Assembly (NCBI GenBank): GCA_018818595.1
Contig: JAHIRM010000003.1
Coordinates: forward strand, 1 to 64,000
Reading direction: 5' to 3'
DNA length: 64,000 nucleotides
Source of the DNA: Bacillota bacterium
Lineage (GTDB): Bacteria > Bacillota_I > Bacilli_A > Izemoplasmatales > Hujiaoplasmataceae
In this document: piece by piece, positions 43,799-52,763 of the stretch
Layout: every line of letters starts with the position of its first letter
How positions within the stretch are numbered: the stretch's first letter is position 1
Notes under the pieces: generated by a model
Database searches by the model: none
What the model was told of the DNA's origin: nothing
The model's input: the letters and a program-made list of their open reading frames with translations, nothing else
Made by a program: the position numbers and the translations under genes

Positions 43799-45460
43799 AT
43801 GAAATCAGATCTCGAAATTGCTCAAAGCACAAAAATGAAAAAAATTTCTATGATTGCATCTTCTATTGGATTGTCTTCAAAAGATATAGAACAATATGGA
43901 TCATTTAAAGCAAAAATCAAAATGGAGGCTATTCAATCTTCTAAATTTCATAAAGAAGGGAAAATTATTCTTGTAAGTGCCATCAATCCAACTCCTGCAG
44001 GAGAAGGGAAATCAACAACTACAATTGGCCTTGGAGACGCTTTGAGGAAATTGGGCTATCAATCCATGATTGCATTAAGAGAACCTTCTCTTGGACCCGT
44101 TATGGGGGTTAAAGGAGGAGCTGCGGGCGGTGGCTATGCTCAAGTTGTTCCGATGGAAGACATTAATTTACATTTTACAGGAGATATACATGCCATAACG
44201 TCTGCTAATAATTTAATTAGTGCAGTGATTGATAATCATATGTATCATGGTAACCGTTTAAATATTAACCCTGAAAAAATAATTTGGAAAAGAGCGATGG
44301 ATATGAATGATCGTGCTCTTCGAAAAATTCAAGTGGGATTATCCAGTAAAAAAGAAAAACCTAGAATGGATGCATTTGATATTTCCGTTGCTTCCGAAGT
44401 GATGGCAGTGTTATGTTTATCAAAAGACATTGATGATTTAAAATCAAGAATTGGAAAGATGATTGTTGGATATGATATGGAAGACCGCCCACTAACGGTT
44501 AATGATTTAAAAGTGGGAGGAGCCGTTACTATGCTTCTAAAAGATGCAATCAAACCTAATTTAGTTCAAACCCTAGAACATACACCTGTTTTAATTCATG
44601 GAGGACCATTTGCCAATATCGCTCATGGGTGTAACTCGATAATCGCTACAAGTTTTTGTCGTAGTGCTAGCGATTACGTTGTCACGGAAGCTGGATTTGG
44701 AGCCGATTTAGGAATGGAAAAATTTTTAGATATCAAAGCGAGAAATATGGATGTTATGCCATCTCTTGTCGTGTTAGTAGTTAGCATTCGTGCTTTAAAA
44801 TTGCATGGAGGCATTGACAAAACCTTAATGAAAGAAGAAAATGTACTTGCACTTGAAAAAGGCATTGAAAATCTCGAAAAACATATTGATAGCACAAAAC
44901 AATTCCATTTGCCTTATGTTTTAGCATTAAATAAATTCGAATCTGATACAAAAGCAGAAGTAGATTTTCTTTTAAATTGGGCAAATAGTAATCATCATCC
45001 CATTGCTTTATCTGAAGTTTTTGCAAAAGGAAGTCTTGGAGGAGTGGAATTAGCTAAAAAAGTGATAGAATTAACAAACACACCTCAAAAAGTGAAAGTA
45101 TTATATAATTTAAATACATCAATTGAAGAAAAAATTAATATAATCGCAAAAAAAATATATGGAGCAAGTTCTGTAGAGTTTTCCGAAGCTGCTCTGTCAC
45201 AAATTGAAGAATATAATAAACTTGGGTGGAATAACTTGCCTATTTGTATGGCGAAAACACCATTATCTCTTTCTGATAACCCTAAATTGTTAGGAAGACC
45301 TAAAGATTTTAAAATAACAGTACGTGAATTTAAACCATCTATTGGAGCGGGATTCTTAGTAGCTTTAACAGGTGATGTTATGACAATGCCGGGCTTACCA
45401 AAACTTGGTGCTTATGAAAATATGGATGTAATTGATAATAAAATAATAGGTTTATTTTAG
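43799..45460 (+). CDS. fhs: formate-tetrahydrofolate ligase
   Basis: 553 aa, full length. It activates formate with ATP to 10-formyl-tetrahydrofolate for purine and fMet synthesis and one-carbon flow. ATP site: TPAGEGKSTTTIGLGDAL. Also EPSLGPVMGVKGGAAGGGYAQ (as EPSLGPVMGVKGG), HFTGDIHAI and HGGPFANIAHGCNS. AGGGAGTAAAAC precedes the ATG. It is the second gene of a four-gene operon with an m5U methyltransferase, an unknown gene and an HD protein. FolD is not in the window. Confidence 0.98.
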   Translation: MKSDLEIAQSTKMKKISMIASSIGLSSKDIEQYGSFKAKIKMEAIQSSKFHKEGKIILVSAINPTPAGEGKSTTTIGLGDALRKLGYQSMIALREPSLGPVMGVKGGAAGGGYAQVVPMEDINLHFTGDIHAITSANNLISAVIDNHMYHGNRLNINPEKIIWKRAMDMNDRALRKIQVGLSSKKEKPRMDAFDISVASEVMAVLCLSKDIDDLKSRIGKMIVGYDMEDRPLTVNDLKVGGAVTMLLKDAIKPNLVQTLEHTPVLIHGGPFANIAHGCNSIIATSFCRSASDYVVTEAGFGADLGMEKFLDIKARNMDVMPSLVVLVVSIRALKLHGGIDKTLMKEENVLALEKGIENLEKHIDSTKQFHLPYVLALNKFESDTKAEVDFLLNWANSNHHPIALSEVFAKGSLGGVELAKKVIELTNTPQKVKVLYNLNTSIEEKINIIAKKIYGASSVEFSEAALSQIEEYNKLGWNNLPICMAKTPLSLSDNPKLLGRPKDFKITVREFKPSIGAGFLVALTGDVMTMPGLPKLGAYENMDVIDNKIIGLF

Positions 45461-45470
45461 GAGGAATAAA

Positions 45471-45896
45471 ATGAAATCAAGTGAAAAAGACTTTCCAAGT
45501 AAATTAAGAGATTTAGGATTATCCGTAATTAAGAAAGCAAAAAAAGGAATTGAACACGTTAAAACTGGTTTTGAAAATGTAGTATTAGAAGAGCATTTAA
45601 AAAGACGTTTTAATTTAGAAAATCCTTATAAGTTTCTTGTGACAGAAAAAGAAAAAAAGGCTACTCTAGTGGAAGGGTTGCTTCCAAAAAACGCTAAAAG
45701 ATATGAAGAAGATGATTTATTTGTTTTTTATGGATCCCTTGAAGAAAACGGATTTAAAACAGGAGATATTGTTAAAGATTTGAGTATTAATGCTGAGTTT
45801 GTAATCAAAAAAATACTCGAAGTCAAAGTTCCAGTTGAATATGAAAATAAATCATATGAAGTGATAGGAACCGCAGTTGTTTGTGATGCTTTGTAG
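45471..45896 (+). CDS. hypothetical protein, 141 aa
   Basis: No family recognised. Residues 1-45 are basic and helical (LGLSVIKKAKKGIEHVKTGF) with amphipathic character. The rest is alpha/beta with acidic DDLFVFYGSLEENGFKTGD and a hydrophobic ending YEVIGTAVVCDAL. No signal peptide or membrane helix. AGGAGGAATAAA precedes the ATG, and gaps of 10 and 9 nt tie it to fhs and the HD gene. Cytosolic. Role unknown. Confidence 0.6.
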   Translation: MKSSEKDFPSKLRDLGLSVIKKAKKGIEHVKTGFENVVLEEHLKRRFNLENPYKFLVTEKEKKATLVEGLLPKNAKRYEEDDLFVFYGSLEENGFKTGDIVKDLSINAEFVIKKILEVKVPVEYENKSYEVIGTAVVCDAL

Positions 45897-45905
45897 GATT
45901 TTACA

Positions 45906-46490
45906 ATGAAAAAAGAAGAATTTGCCGAAATATTTCGTCAATATATTAAGCGAGAAGGTTCAGAAGAATTACTAAAATATTTAAATTCGGATCAAAGTGA
46001 TTTTTTTATTGCACCAGCTTCCACCAAATATCACCTATCTTATGAAGGTGGATTAGTCGAACATTCTATAAATGTATACCGTGCTTTAAAAAAATATTTA
46101 AGTCGTCCGGATATAAAAAAAGATTATGGACTCGTAGTAAGTGACGAATCAATAGCGATTACTGCGCTATTACATGATATCTGTAAGGTAAATGTTTATC
46201 AAAAAGGGTTTAGAAATGTAAAAGATAGCACAGGCAAATGGATACAAATTCCTATCTATGAGTATAAAGATGAATTGCCTTATGGACATGGCGAAAAGTC
46301 TGTATATATTATTTCTGGATTTATGAAATTATCAAGAGAAGAAGCGTTTGCCATTCGTTATCATATGGGATTTTCTGATACGGAAGACAAACAAAATGTA
46401 TCTCAAGCTTTTACACTTTTTCCATTAGCGTTTGCTTTATCTCAAGCAGATATGGAAGCTACTTTTTTGATGGAAAAACCAAAAGAATAA
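45906..46490 (+). CDS. HD-domain hydrolase
   Basis: 194 aa. Metal-binding HD residues: EGGLVEHSINVY (His), ALLHDICK (His-Asp), YGHGEKSV and IRYHMGFSD, in the order of the HD phosphohydrolase fold. The substrate may be a nucleotide or nucleic acid; nothing in the sequence decides it. ATG behind GTAGGATTTTACA. Last gene of the rlmD2-fhs operon, followed by a terminator. Confidence 0.85.
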   Translation: MKKEEFAEIFRQYIKREGSEELLKYLNSDQSDFFIAPASTKYHLSYEGGLVEHSINVYRALKKYLSRPDIKKDYGLVVSDESIAITALLHDICKVNVYQKGFRNVKDSTGKWIQIPIYEYKDELPYGHGEKSVYIISGFMKLSREEAFAIRYHMGFSDTEDKQNVSQAFTLFPLAFALSQADMEATFLMEKPKE

Positions 46491-46493
46491 AAC

Positions 46494-46522
46494 AAAGAAA
46501 CTTCATTTATGAAGTTTCTTTT
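46494..46522 (+). terminator. terminator of the rlmD2-fhs operon
   Basis: AAAGAAACTTCAT (46494-46506) pairs with ATGAAGTTTCTTT (46509-46521), short loop. Confidence 0.93.
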
Positions 46523-46545
46523 TTTAAACAAAAATACAAAAAATA

Positions 46546-46554
46546 TGATATAAT
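46546..46554 (+). promoter_or_regulatory. extended -10 of the MATE exporter gene
   Basis: TGA-TATAAT; predicted +1 near 46561, GGTGAT 46567-46572, ATG 46577, leader about 16 nt. Confidence 0.7.
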
Positions 46555-46576
46555 TTATCTCACAGTGGTGATAAAT

Positions 46577-47977
46577 ATGAGTAAGATATTTGATCTAACA
46601 GAAGGATCAATTTTTAAAAAATTAGTTTTAATTGCTTTGCCGGTGCTATTAACATCAATTTCACAAATGGCTTATAATTTAACCGATATGTTTTGGATAG
46701 GGCGAGTTGATGAAATTGGTCTTCTGGAAACGGATGCGATTTCTGCAATTGGCACAGCCGGATATATGACTTGGTTTGCATTTGGGCTCATTTTAATTGC
46801 TAAAATTGGTACTAGTGTCAAAGTAGCTCATTCTGTCGGAGAAAAGAATTTTGAGAAAGTAAATAAATTTGCTTCCAACGGATTGTTATTGGAATTGACA
46901 ATAGGAATTGTTTTTTCTCTCATTTTGTTTGTTTTTAAGAGTCAAATTATTTCGATTTTCAATATACAATCCGAACAAGTAGTTGCTTATGCGATTAATT
47001 ACTTATCCATTGTGGGTGGATTATTGATTTTTCAATTTGTTTCAAGTGGATTTGCAGCAATCAATGAAGGACTCGGAAAAACAAAAGTCAATTTTAGAAT
47101 TATGTCTATTGGATTGGTATTAAACATGATTTTAGACCCTTTGTTAATTCTATATTTTAGACTTGGTGTCACAGGAGCTGCTTTGGCTACCGTGATAGCA
47201 CAAGCGGTTACTATGGGAGTCTTCTTTTTAATTTACAAATTAAACAAACCTAGAATGTATCATTTTCATATAAAATCTTTTGATTTTGCAACGATGAAAG
47301 AGATTATCCGAATTGGGTTACCCGCAGGAATTCAAAGCATTATTTTTACTTCTATTTCTATTGTTATCGCTAGAATGGTCTTTGTATATGGAAAAGACGT
47401 AATGGCAGCCCAGAGAATCGGAAGTCAAATAGAACAATTTACATGGATGATTGCTGGAGGTTTTCAAACAGCGCTCACCGTTTTTGTAGGTCAAAATTTT
47501 GGTGCTCAGCAATTTGTTAGAATAAAAAAAGGAATGGGATATATCTCTTTGCTATTAATTCCTTATGCATTCTTAATTTCGCTTTTACTTTTCTTTCAAG
47601 CCGAATTTTTAATGCGAATCTTTTTAGACGACACGTTAACCGTCGAATATGGTATTCGATATTTAAAAATCATTAGTATCGCCCAGATATTTATGATGCT
47701 AGAAGGAATAGGTGCTGGATTGTTTAATGGTGTTGGAAAAACAAAAATTCCATCTATTTCGGGAATTTCAGGAAACTTAGTTAGAATTCCTTTGGCGATT
47801 ATATTAGCGAAAACCATGTTTGAAGAAGGAATTTGGTGGGCATTAAATGTTTCAGATATTTTAAAAGGATCCTTTTTATTATTTGGATCGATTGTTTTAC
47901 TTTATAACATTCAAAAGACAAAAAACAATAAAAATAAATTATTAGCTACAAATTTAGAGACTCCAAATATTGATTAA
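46577..47977 (+). CDS. MATE family efflux transporter
   Basis: 466 aa, twelve membrane helices in two halves. MATE signatures: LTSISQMAYNLTDMFWIGRV in TM1, FAAINEGLGKTKVN at the half junction and FQTALTVFVGQNFGAQQF in the second half. These export drugs or metabolites with Na+ or H+. A GTG 12 nt upstream is possible; the ATG at 46577 fits GGTGAT. Monocistronic, ending with a C-terminal polar tail (KTKNNKNK). Substrate unknown. Confidence 0.92.
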   Translation: MSKIFDLTEGSIFKKLVLIALPVLLTSISQMAYNLTDMFWIGRVDEIGLLETDAISAIGTAGYMTWFAFGLILIAKIGTSVKVAHSVGEKNFEKVNKFASNGLLLELTIGIVFSLILFVFKSQIISIFNIQSEQVVAYAINYLSIVGGLLIFQFVSSGFAAINEGLGKTKVNFRIMSIGLVLNMILDPLLILYFRLGVTGAALATVIAQAVTMGVFFLIYKLNKPRMYHFHIKSFDFATMKEIIRIGLPAGIQSIIFTSISIVIARMVFVYGKDVMAAQRIGSQIEQFTWMIAGGFQTALTVFVGQNFGAQQFVRIKKGMGYISLLLIPYAFLISLLLFFQAEFLMRIFLDDTLTVEYGIRYLKIISIAQIFMMLEGIGAGLFNGVGKTKIPSISGISGNLVRIPLAIILAKTMFEEGIWWALNVSDILKGSFLLFGSIVLLYNIQKTKNNKNKLLATNLETPNID

Positions 47978-48029
47978 AATATTCTAAATTTATTTAGGAT
48001 AAAATGATGTCAATAATCAAGATATTATG

Positions 48030-48065
48030 AAGGAATGGGTCGTTATTTGTGACTTATTCCTTTTT
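48030..48065 (+). terminator. terminator after the MATE exporter gene
   Basis: AAGGAAT (48030-48036) pairs with ATTCCTT (48056-48062), with GTC/GAC inside, then T run. Confidence 0.65.
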
Positions 48066-48156
48066 CTTACATATCTTATATAGAGATATAAAAAAATATG
48101 ATAAAATAAAGACGCAGATTATTTTTCTTTATATTTGAAGGAGAGGAATACTATAT

Positions 48157-49077
48157 ATGGATTGGCTCTATATTTTGATGGCATTAATTTTTATTTTAAC
48201 TCAAATGGCAGGATTTTTAATTGCTAAATCAATATTTAAACCTATAAGACGTTCTTTACTTGAAACAAGACTTATGGAAAATGAAAAGAACCCTGGATTA
48301 ATGGAAGAGTACGATACTTGGGCAAAAAGTGAATATAAAATTCATTCAAGGTTTGGATATGACTTACAGGCCTATTATATAAAACCAATAGAACTTACAA
48401 ATCGATTTGTAATACTTGCTCACGGGTATACTTATACACATCATGGCTGCGTAAAATATGCCAAAATGATGAGAGACTTAGGATTTAATGTTGTGCTGTA
48501 TGATGAAAGATATCATGGAGAATCTGGAGGGAAGAACTGTACTTTAGGATTCTATGAAAAAGATGATTTATATGATGTGATTTCTGATACCTTTGAAAGA
48601 TATGGAGAAAATCTATTTCTTGGAACTTACGGAGAATCAATGGGAGCCGCTACCGTTTTGTTGGAACAAGCTTTTGATAAACGAATAAAGTTTGTTGTTT
48701 CAGATTGTGCATTTTCTGATTTAGAAGATTTAATAAAGTATCTTATCAAGAGAAAAGTTAAGTATGCAAATCGCCTTTTATTATGTGTCAGTAATTTCTA
48801 TTTTAAGCTTTTCACGAAAGCAACTTTTAAAAAAGTTTGCCCTAAATCATCTTTAAGTCAAGCGTCAGTACCTATTTTGTTTGTACACGGAAAAGAAGAC
48901 GAATTTATTCCGCCAGTGCATAGTCAGATTTTGTATGAAATATGTCCTTCTCCAAAAGCAATTTACATTGGTGAAAATAGAGCAAAACATGCTGAAACAG
49001 CTTCTAAAAACCCTAAAGAGTATCAAAAAATTCTTGAAAATTTTTTATTTGAATATGTTTTAAACTCAAAAGACTAA
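48157..49077 (+). CDS. membrane-anchored alpha/beta hydrolase
   Basis: 306 aa. An N-terminal helix (about 4-24) anchors it. The fold is alpha/beta hydrolase: oxyanion stretch ILAHGYTYTHHG, nucleophile in GTYGESMGAATV (Ser), Asp in FVHGKEDEFIPP and His in NRAKHAETAS. It resembles BAAT/YqkD-type esterases. AAGGAGAGGAATAC precedes the ATG. glpA-like starts 16 nt after its stop, so it may be co-transcribed with the next four genes. Substrate unknown. Confidence 0.88.
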   Translation: MDWLYILMALIFILTQMAGFLIAKSIFKPIRRSLLETRLMENEKNPGLMEEYDTWAKSEYKIHSRFGYDLQAYYIKPIELTNRFVILAHGYTYTHHGCVKYAKMMRDLGFNVVLYDERYHGESGGKNCTLGFYEKDDLYDVISDTFERYGENLFLGTYGESMGAATVLLEQAFDKRIKFVVSDCAFSDLEDLIKYLIKRKVKYANRLLLCVSNFYFKLFTKATFKKVCPKSSLSQASVPILFVHGKEDEFIPPVHSQILYEICPSPKAIYIGENRAKHAETASKNPKEYQKILENFLFEYVLNSKD

Positions 49078-49093
49078 TTAAGAAGGTGACAAG

Positions 49094-50527
49094 ATGTATG
49101 ATGTGATTATCATCGGTGCCGGTGTTATTGGGACCAATATTGCAAAAGAATTATCATATTATGATTTAAAATTAGCTGTGATAGAAAAAAATAATGATGT
49201 TTGCGAAGAAACCTCAAAAGCTAATAGCGGTATTGTTCATAGCGGATATGATGCTACTCCGAACACCCTCAAAGCCAAGTACAATGTACTTGGAAATAAA
49301 ATGATGGCTTCAACTTGTAAAGAATTAGATGTTCCGTTTATTCAAAACGGCTCTTTAATCATAGGCTTTTCCGAAGAAGATCTCTTAGCTTTACAAAGCC
49401 TTCAACTTCAAGGAATTGAAAACGGTGTTGAAGGATTAAAAATACTTAATAAAGATGAAATATTTAAAATGGAACCACAACTGCATCCGGAAGTATTATA
49501 TGCGCTTTATGCACCAACGGGAGGAATAGTTGATCCCTTTCAATTGACAATCGCTCCGGCAGAAGTTGCTTTTCAAAATAAAACTGAATTCTTTTTTAAT
49601 ACGTTTGTTGAAGGAATATCAAATCTTTCAGATTTTTTTGAAATTCAAACCAATCAAGGAAAAATGTATTCCAAAAGCATTGTAAATGCTGCAGGTATTC
49701 ATAGCGATACGATTAATAATTATGTGAGTCAACACAAACTTGATATTCGTCCAAGAAAGGGCGAGTATTGCCTTTTTGATAAAGAAGTAGGAAATATTGT
49801 TCATTCAACGATATTTCAACTTCCTTCAAGCAAAGGAAAGGGTGTTTTAGTGACTCCAACCGCAGAAGGAAATTTACTGATTGGGCCTAGTTCTATCTTC
49901 GTTGAAGGAAAAGAAGATACAGCAACTACTCTTGAAGGCGTTCAATATATTCTTGAAAAAGCTTCTAGTTCGATTAAGTCAATTCCTTTTTCAAAAGTAA
50001 TTACAGGATTTGCTGGACTAAGAGCTTCAGAAATTGGAAAAGATTTTGTCATAGGTGAATCACCAGATGTAAAAAACTTTTATAATGCTGCAGGAATTGA
50101 ATCTCCCGGACTTACGGCAGCTCCTGCAATCGCACTTGATTTGGCTTTAGAAATTTCTTTAAAATTACATGCAAAAAAGAAAGAACATTTTATTTCTACA
50201 AGAAAAGCTTTTCCTCGTTTTGAAAGTCAAACTATGGCTGAAAAAAAACGCTTAATTGAAGAATTTCCAGAATATGGGAAAATTATTTGTAGGTGTGAAT
50301 TAGTCACATTAGCGGAAATTAAAAATGCAATTCATCGCCCATTAGGTGCCAAAACAGTAGATGCAGTAAAAAGACGTACAAGAGCCGGAAGTGGTAGATG
50401 TCAAGGTGGGTTCTGTTCTCCTAGAGTTCTTGAAATATTAGCAAAAGAACTACATAAGGATGTAAGAGAAATTTCAAAATTTAACGAAAAATCAACATTT
50501 CTTGTAGGGCTAGACAAGGAACTATAG
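49094..50527 (+). CDS. GlpA-like FAD-dependent oxidoreductase with C-terminal [2Fe-2S] BFD-type domain
   Basis: 477 aa. N-terminal FAD site DVIIIGAGVIGTNIAKEL, then NSGIVHSGYDATPNTLKA, and a DAO fold. The C-terminal about 75 residues are a BFD-like Fe-S domain (CRCELVTLAEI and GRCQGGFCSPRVLEI with four Cys). It is like the anaerobic glycerol-3-phosphate dehydrogenase large subunit of Firmicutes. Electrons would pass to the next gene product. AAGGTGACAAG precedes the ATG. Glycerol-3-phosphate as substrate is the best guess; related enzymes act on other alpha-hydroxy acids. glpK is not in the window. Confidence 0.82.
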   Translation: MYDVIIIGAGVIGTNIAKELSYYDLKLAVIEKNNDVCEETSKANSGIVHSGYDATPNTLKAKYNVLGNKMMASTCKELDVPFIQNGSLIIGFSEEDLLALQSLQLQGIENGVEGLKILNKDEIFKMEPQLHPEVLYALYAPTGGIVDPFQLTIAPAEVAFQNKTEFFFNTFVEGISNLSDFFEIQTNQGKMYSKSIVNAAGIHSDTINNYVSQHKLDIRPRKGEYCLFDKEVGNIVHSTIFQLPSSKGKGVLVTPTAEGNLLIGPSSIFVEGKEDTATTLEGVQYILEKASSSIKSIPFSKVITGFAGLRASEIGKDFVIGESPDVKNFYNAAGIESPGLTAAPAIALDLALEISLKLHAKKKEHFISTRKAFPRFESQTMAEKKRLIEEFPEYGKIICRCELVTLAEIKNAIHRPLGAKTVDAVKRRTRAGSGRCQGGFCSPRVLEILAKELHKDVREISKFNEKSTFLVGLDKEL

Positions 50528-50541
50528 AAGGTGAAAATACA

Positions 50542-51798
50542 ATGAAAAAAGACATAGTTATTATTGGCGGAGGTCCAGCTGGACTTGCGGCAGCCATCGG
50601 TGCATACGAAGAAGGAAATAAAGATATACTAATACTAGAAAGAGAAAACGATCTTGGAGGTATTTTAAATCAATGCATTCATAATGGATTTGGACTCCAA
50701 AGATTTAAAGAAGAATTAACTGGTCCAGAGTATGCAATTAGATATATTGAAAAAGTAAAGGAATTAGGTATTGAATATAAACTAGAAACAATGGTAATCG
50801 AAATCTCAAAGGAAAAAATAATTTTTGCAATTAATGAAAAAGACGGATTATTAGAAATTCATGCCAAGTCCATTATTCTTGCTATGGGTTGTAGAGAACG
50901 ACCAAGAGGGGCTTTAAATATTCCTGGATTTCGTCCATCCGGAATTTATTCTGCAGGAACAGCACAGCGCTTCGTGAACATGGAAGGATACATGCCAGGA
51001 AAAGAAGTTGTTATTTTAGGATCTGGAGACATTGGATTAATTATGGCCAGAAGAATGACTCTAGAAGGTGCTAAAGTACAAATGGTATGCGAAATTATGC
51101 CTTATTCAGGAGGATTAAAAAGAAACATTGTTCAATGTTTAGATGATTACAATATTCCTTTGAAGTTAAGCCATACCGTTACCAAAATTCATGGGAAAGA
51201 AAGAGTAGAAGGAGTTACGATTTGTAAAGTAGATGAAAATTTAAAACCTATTTTAGAAACGGAAGAATTCGTAAGTTGCGACACTTTACTACTATCTGTA
51301 GGCTTGGTTCCAGAAAATGAACTATCTTTAAAAGCAGGGGTATTAATAAATCCAAAGACTTCAGGGCCTTTTGTTTCAGAGAGTTTTGAAACTTCAATTC
51401 CAGGTGTTTTTGCATGTGGAAATGTGTTACATGTTCATGATTTAGTGGATTACGTAAGTGAAGAAGCACAAATTGCTGGAACAAATGCCACAAAATATGT
51501 AAAAAACGAATTAAAGCATAAACACGCAATAAAAGTCATTGCGAGCGATGGAATTCGTTATACCGTTCCAGTCTCGATAGATTTAGTAAATATAGTTAAA
51601 ATGGTGACGATTCGATTTAGAGTGTCTAATGTTTTTAAAGATCAATACATTTCAGTCTATTTTGATAATCAAAGACAATCACATCTAAAAAAAAGAATAC
51701 TCACCCCTGGGGAAATGGAACAAGTTATATTACCTCTTAAGTGGTTTGATTCATTTCCGGAATTAGAAACGATTACAATTAAAGTTGAAAAGGAGTGA
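50542..51798 (+). CDS. GlpB-like FAD/NAD-dependent oxidoreductase
   Basis: 418 aa. FAD motif DIVIIGGGPAGLAAAIGAYE at the N-terminus, NAD-binding EVVILGSGDIGLIMARRM (about 155-172) and FACGNVLHVHDLVDYV near the end. The type is the partner subunit that links the GlpA-like enzyme to NAD or a quinone. C-terminal 100 residues are an extra beta domain. 14-nt gap from glpA-like; its stop overlaps the DUF1667 ribosome site. Function in the complex is inferred from the conserved trio glpA-glpB-DUF1667. Confidence 0.82.
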   Translation: MKKDIVIIGGGPAGLAAAIGAYEEGNKDILILERENDLGGILNQCIHNGFGLQRFKEELTGPEYAIRYIEKVKELGIEYKLETMVIEISKEKIIFAINEKDGLLEIHAKSIILAMGCRERPRGALNIPGFRPSGIYSAGTAQRFVNMEGYMPGKEVVILGSGDIGLIMARRMTLEGAKVQMVCEIMPYSGGLKRNIVQCLDDYNIPLKLSHTVTKIHGKERVEGVTICKVDENLKPILETEEFVSCDTLLLSVGLVPENELSLKAGVLINPKTSGPFVSESFETSIPGVFACGNVLHVHDLVDYVSEEAQIAGTNATKYVKNELKHKHAIKVIASDGIRYTVPVSIDLVNIVKMVTIRFRVSNVFKDQYISVYFDNQRQSHLKKRILTPGEMEQVILPLKWFDSFPELETITIKVEKE

Positions 51799-51803
51799 TC
51801 TTC

Positions 51804-52184
51804 TTGAAAATAACTAAAAATATAACTTGCATAGGATGTCCTATGGGATGTTCTTTAGAAGTAGAAATCATAGGAGAAGATGTTGTTAAGATTACAGGTG
51901 CTATGTGTAGAAAAGGTGAAGATTACGCCAAAAAAGAAGTAATAAATCCGACAAGAATTATCACTTCAATCGTTCCAGTAATCAATGGCGTTGAAGATAT
52001 GGTTTCAATCAAAACAAGCAAAGACATTCCTAAAGATAAAATTAAAGAATGTATGATGCAATTAAAAGGAATTAAAATGACGGCTCCAATAAAAGTTGGA
52101 GATATCGTTTTAAAAAACGTGTGTGGAACGAACGTAGATTTTATTGCTACTAAAAATGTAGAGGTAAAAAAGAATGAATCATAA
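51804..52184 (+). CDS. DUF1667 protein
   Basis: About 126 aa. N-terminal Cys cluster (CIGCPMGCSLEVEI and MCRKGEDYA), likely metal or Fe-S binding, then PTRIITSIVPV and a second half with IKVGDIVLKNVCGTNVDF. DUF1667 is the usual third gene of Firmicutes glpA-glpB-like operons and may replace the role of GlpC. The start is TTG at 51804 (AAGGAGTGA 8 nt before); GTG at 51795 overlaps the glpB stop and has no site. It overlaps the ogt gene by 11 nt. Confidence 0.85.
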   Translation: MKITKNITCIGCPMGCSLEVEIIGEDVVKITGAMCRKGEDYAKKEVINPTRIITSIVPVINGVEDMVSIKTSKDIPKDKIKECMMQLKGIKMTAPIKVGDIVLKNVCGTNVDFIATKNVEVKKNES

Positions 52185-52623
52185 TCGGTTCACCTCAAAA
52201 ATTGGAGAAATCGGCATAATTGACGATGGAAAAAATATTGTTGAAATCCAATTACATTCACAACTGGATTTTTCTATAAACAAATCTAATTTGTTTTTAG
52301 AAGCTAAAAAACAAATTGAACATTTTCTTGATCATAAACTCAAAGTTTTTACATTACCATATCTGATTCAAGGCTCTGATTTTGAAAAGAGGGTATTACA
52401 AGCTATGAGTACAATTCCTTATGGAGAAACTATTTCTTATAAAGAATTAGCAATAATATCGAAACATCCTCTATCCTACCGTGCTGTTGGCTCTGTATGT
52501 AGAAAAAACAAACTTCCTTTACTTCTTCCATGTCATCGTGTCATTAAGCATAATAAAGAATTAGGAAACTTTGCTGGTGGAATAGAATTAAAAAAACAAT
52601 TAATTGATTTAGAAAAGAGCTGA
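52174..52623 (+). CDS. ogt: methylated-DNA-protein-cysteine methyltransferase
   Basis: 149 aa, Ogt/MGMT family: suicide repair of O6-alkylguanine. The acceptor Cys is in LLPCHRVIK, followed by FAGGIELKKQLIDLE; the HTH with YGETISYKELA and RAVGSVCRKNKLP (Arg finger region) is present. It begins inside the end of the DUF1667 gene and is the last of the operon. The presence of a DNA repair gene in a redox operon may only reflect shared transcription. Confidence 0.95.
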   Translation: MNHNRFTSKIGEIGIIDDGKNIVEIQLHSQLDFSINKSNLFLEAKKQIEHFLDHKLKVFTLPYLIQGSDFEKRVLQAMSTIPYGETISYKELAIISKHPLSYRAVGSVCRKNKLPLLLPCHRVIKHNKELGNFAGGIELKKQLIDLEKS

Positions 52624-52647
52624 AAAAATGTTACAGCTCTTTTTTTA
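52613..52647 (+). terminator. terminator of the glpA-ogt operon
   Basis: AAAAGAGCTG (52613-52622) pairs with CAGCTCTTTT (52634-52643), loop of 11 nt, T7 follows. The ogt stop lies in it. Confidence 0.9.
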
Positions 52648-52657
52648 TTGATTATAT

Positions 52658-52686
52658 TTGACAATTATTGCAAATGCTCATATAAT
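52658..52686 (+). promoter_or_regulatory. consensus promoter of feoAB
   Basis: TTGACA (52658-52663), 17-bp spacer, TATAAT (52681-52686): perfect consensus, the only one in the window. A regulator is therefore needed to hold it off, and the two operators next to it supply this. Confidence 0.9.
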
Positions 52687-52746
52687 GTTAGTACAGGCTA
52701 ACTTGTTAACTTTTATTTTTTAAGAAAATAGTTAGACTACGCTAAC
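52687..52746 (+). promoter_or_regulatory. twin inverted-repeat operators of feoAB (GTTAG-N6-CTAAC)
   Basis: Site 1: GTTAGTACAGGCTAAC (52687-52702), directly after the -10 and covering the transcription start. Site 2: GTTAGACTACGCTAAC (52731-52746), 44 bp downstream and just before the ribosome site. Both are GTTAG-N6-CTAAC with perfect 5-bp arms and different spacers, so the arms are what is conserved. They resemble DtxR/MntR-family boxes. The regulator encoded at 55204 is the likely binder (inference). Confidence 0.85.
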
Positions 52747-52763
52747 AATTTGGAGGGATACTT

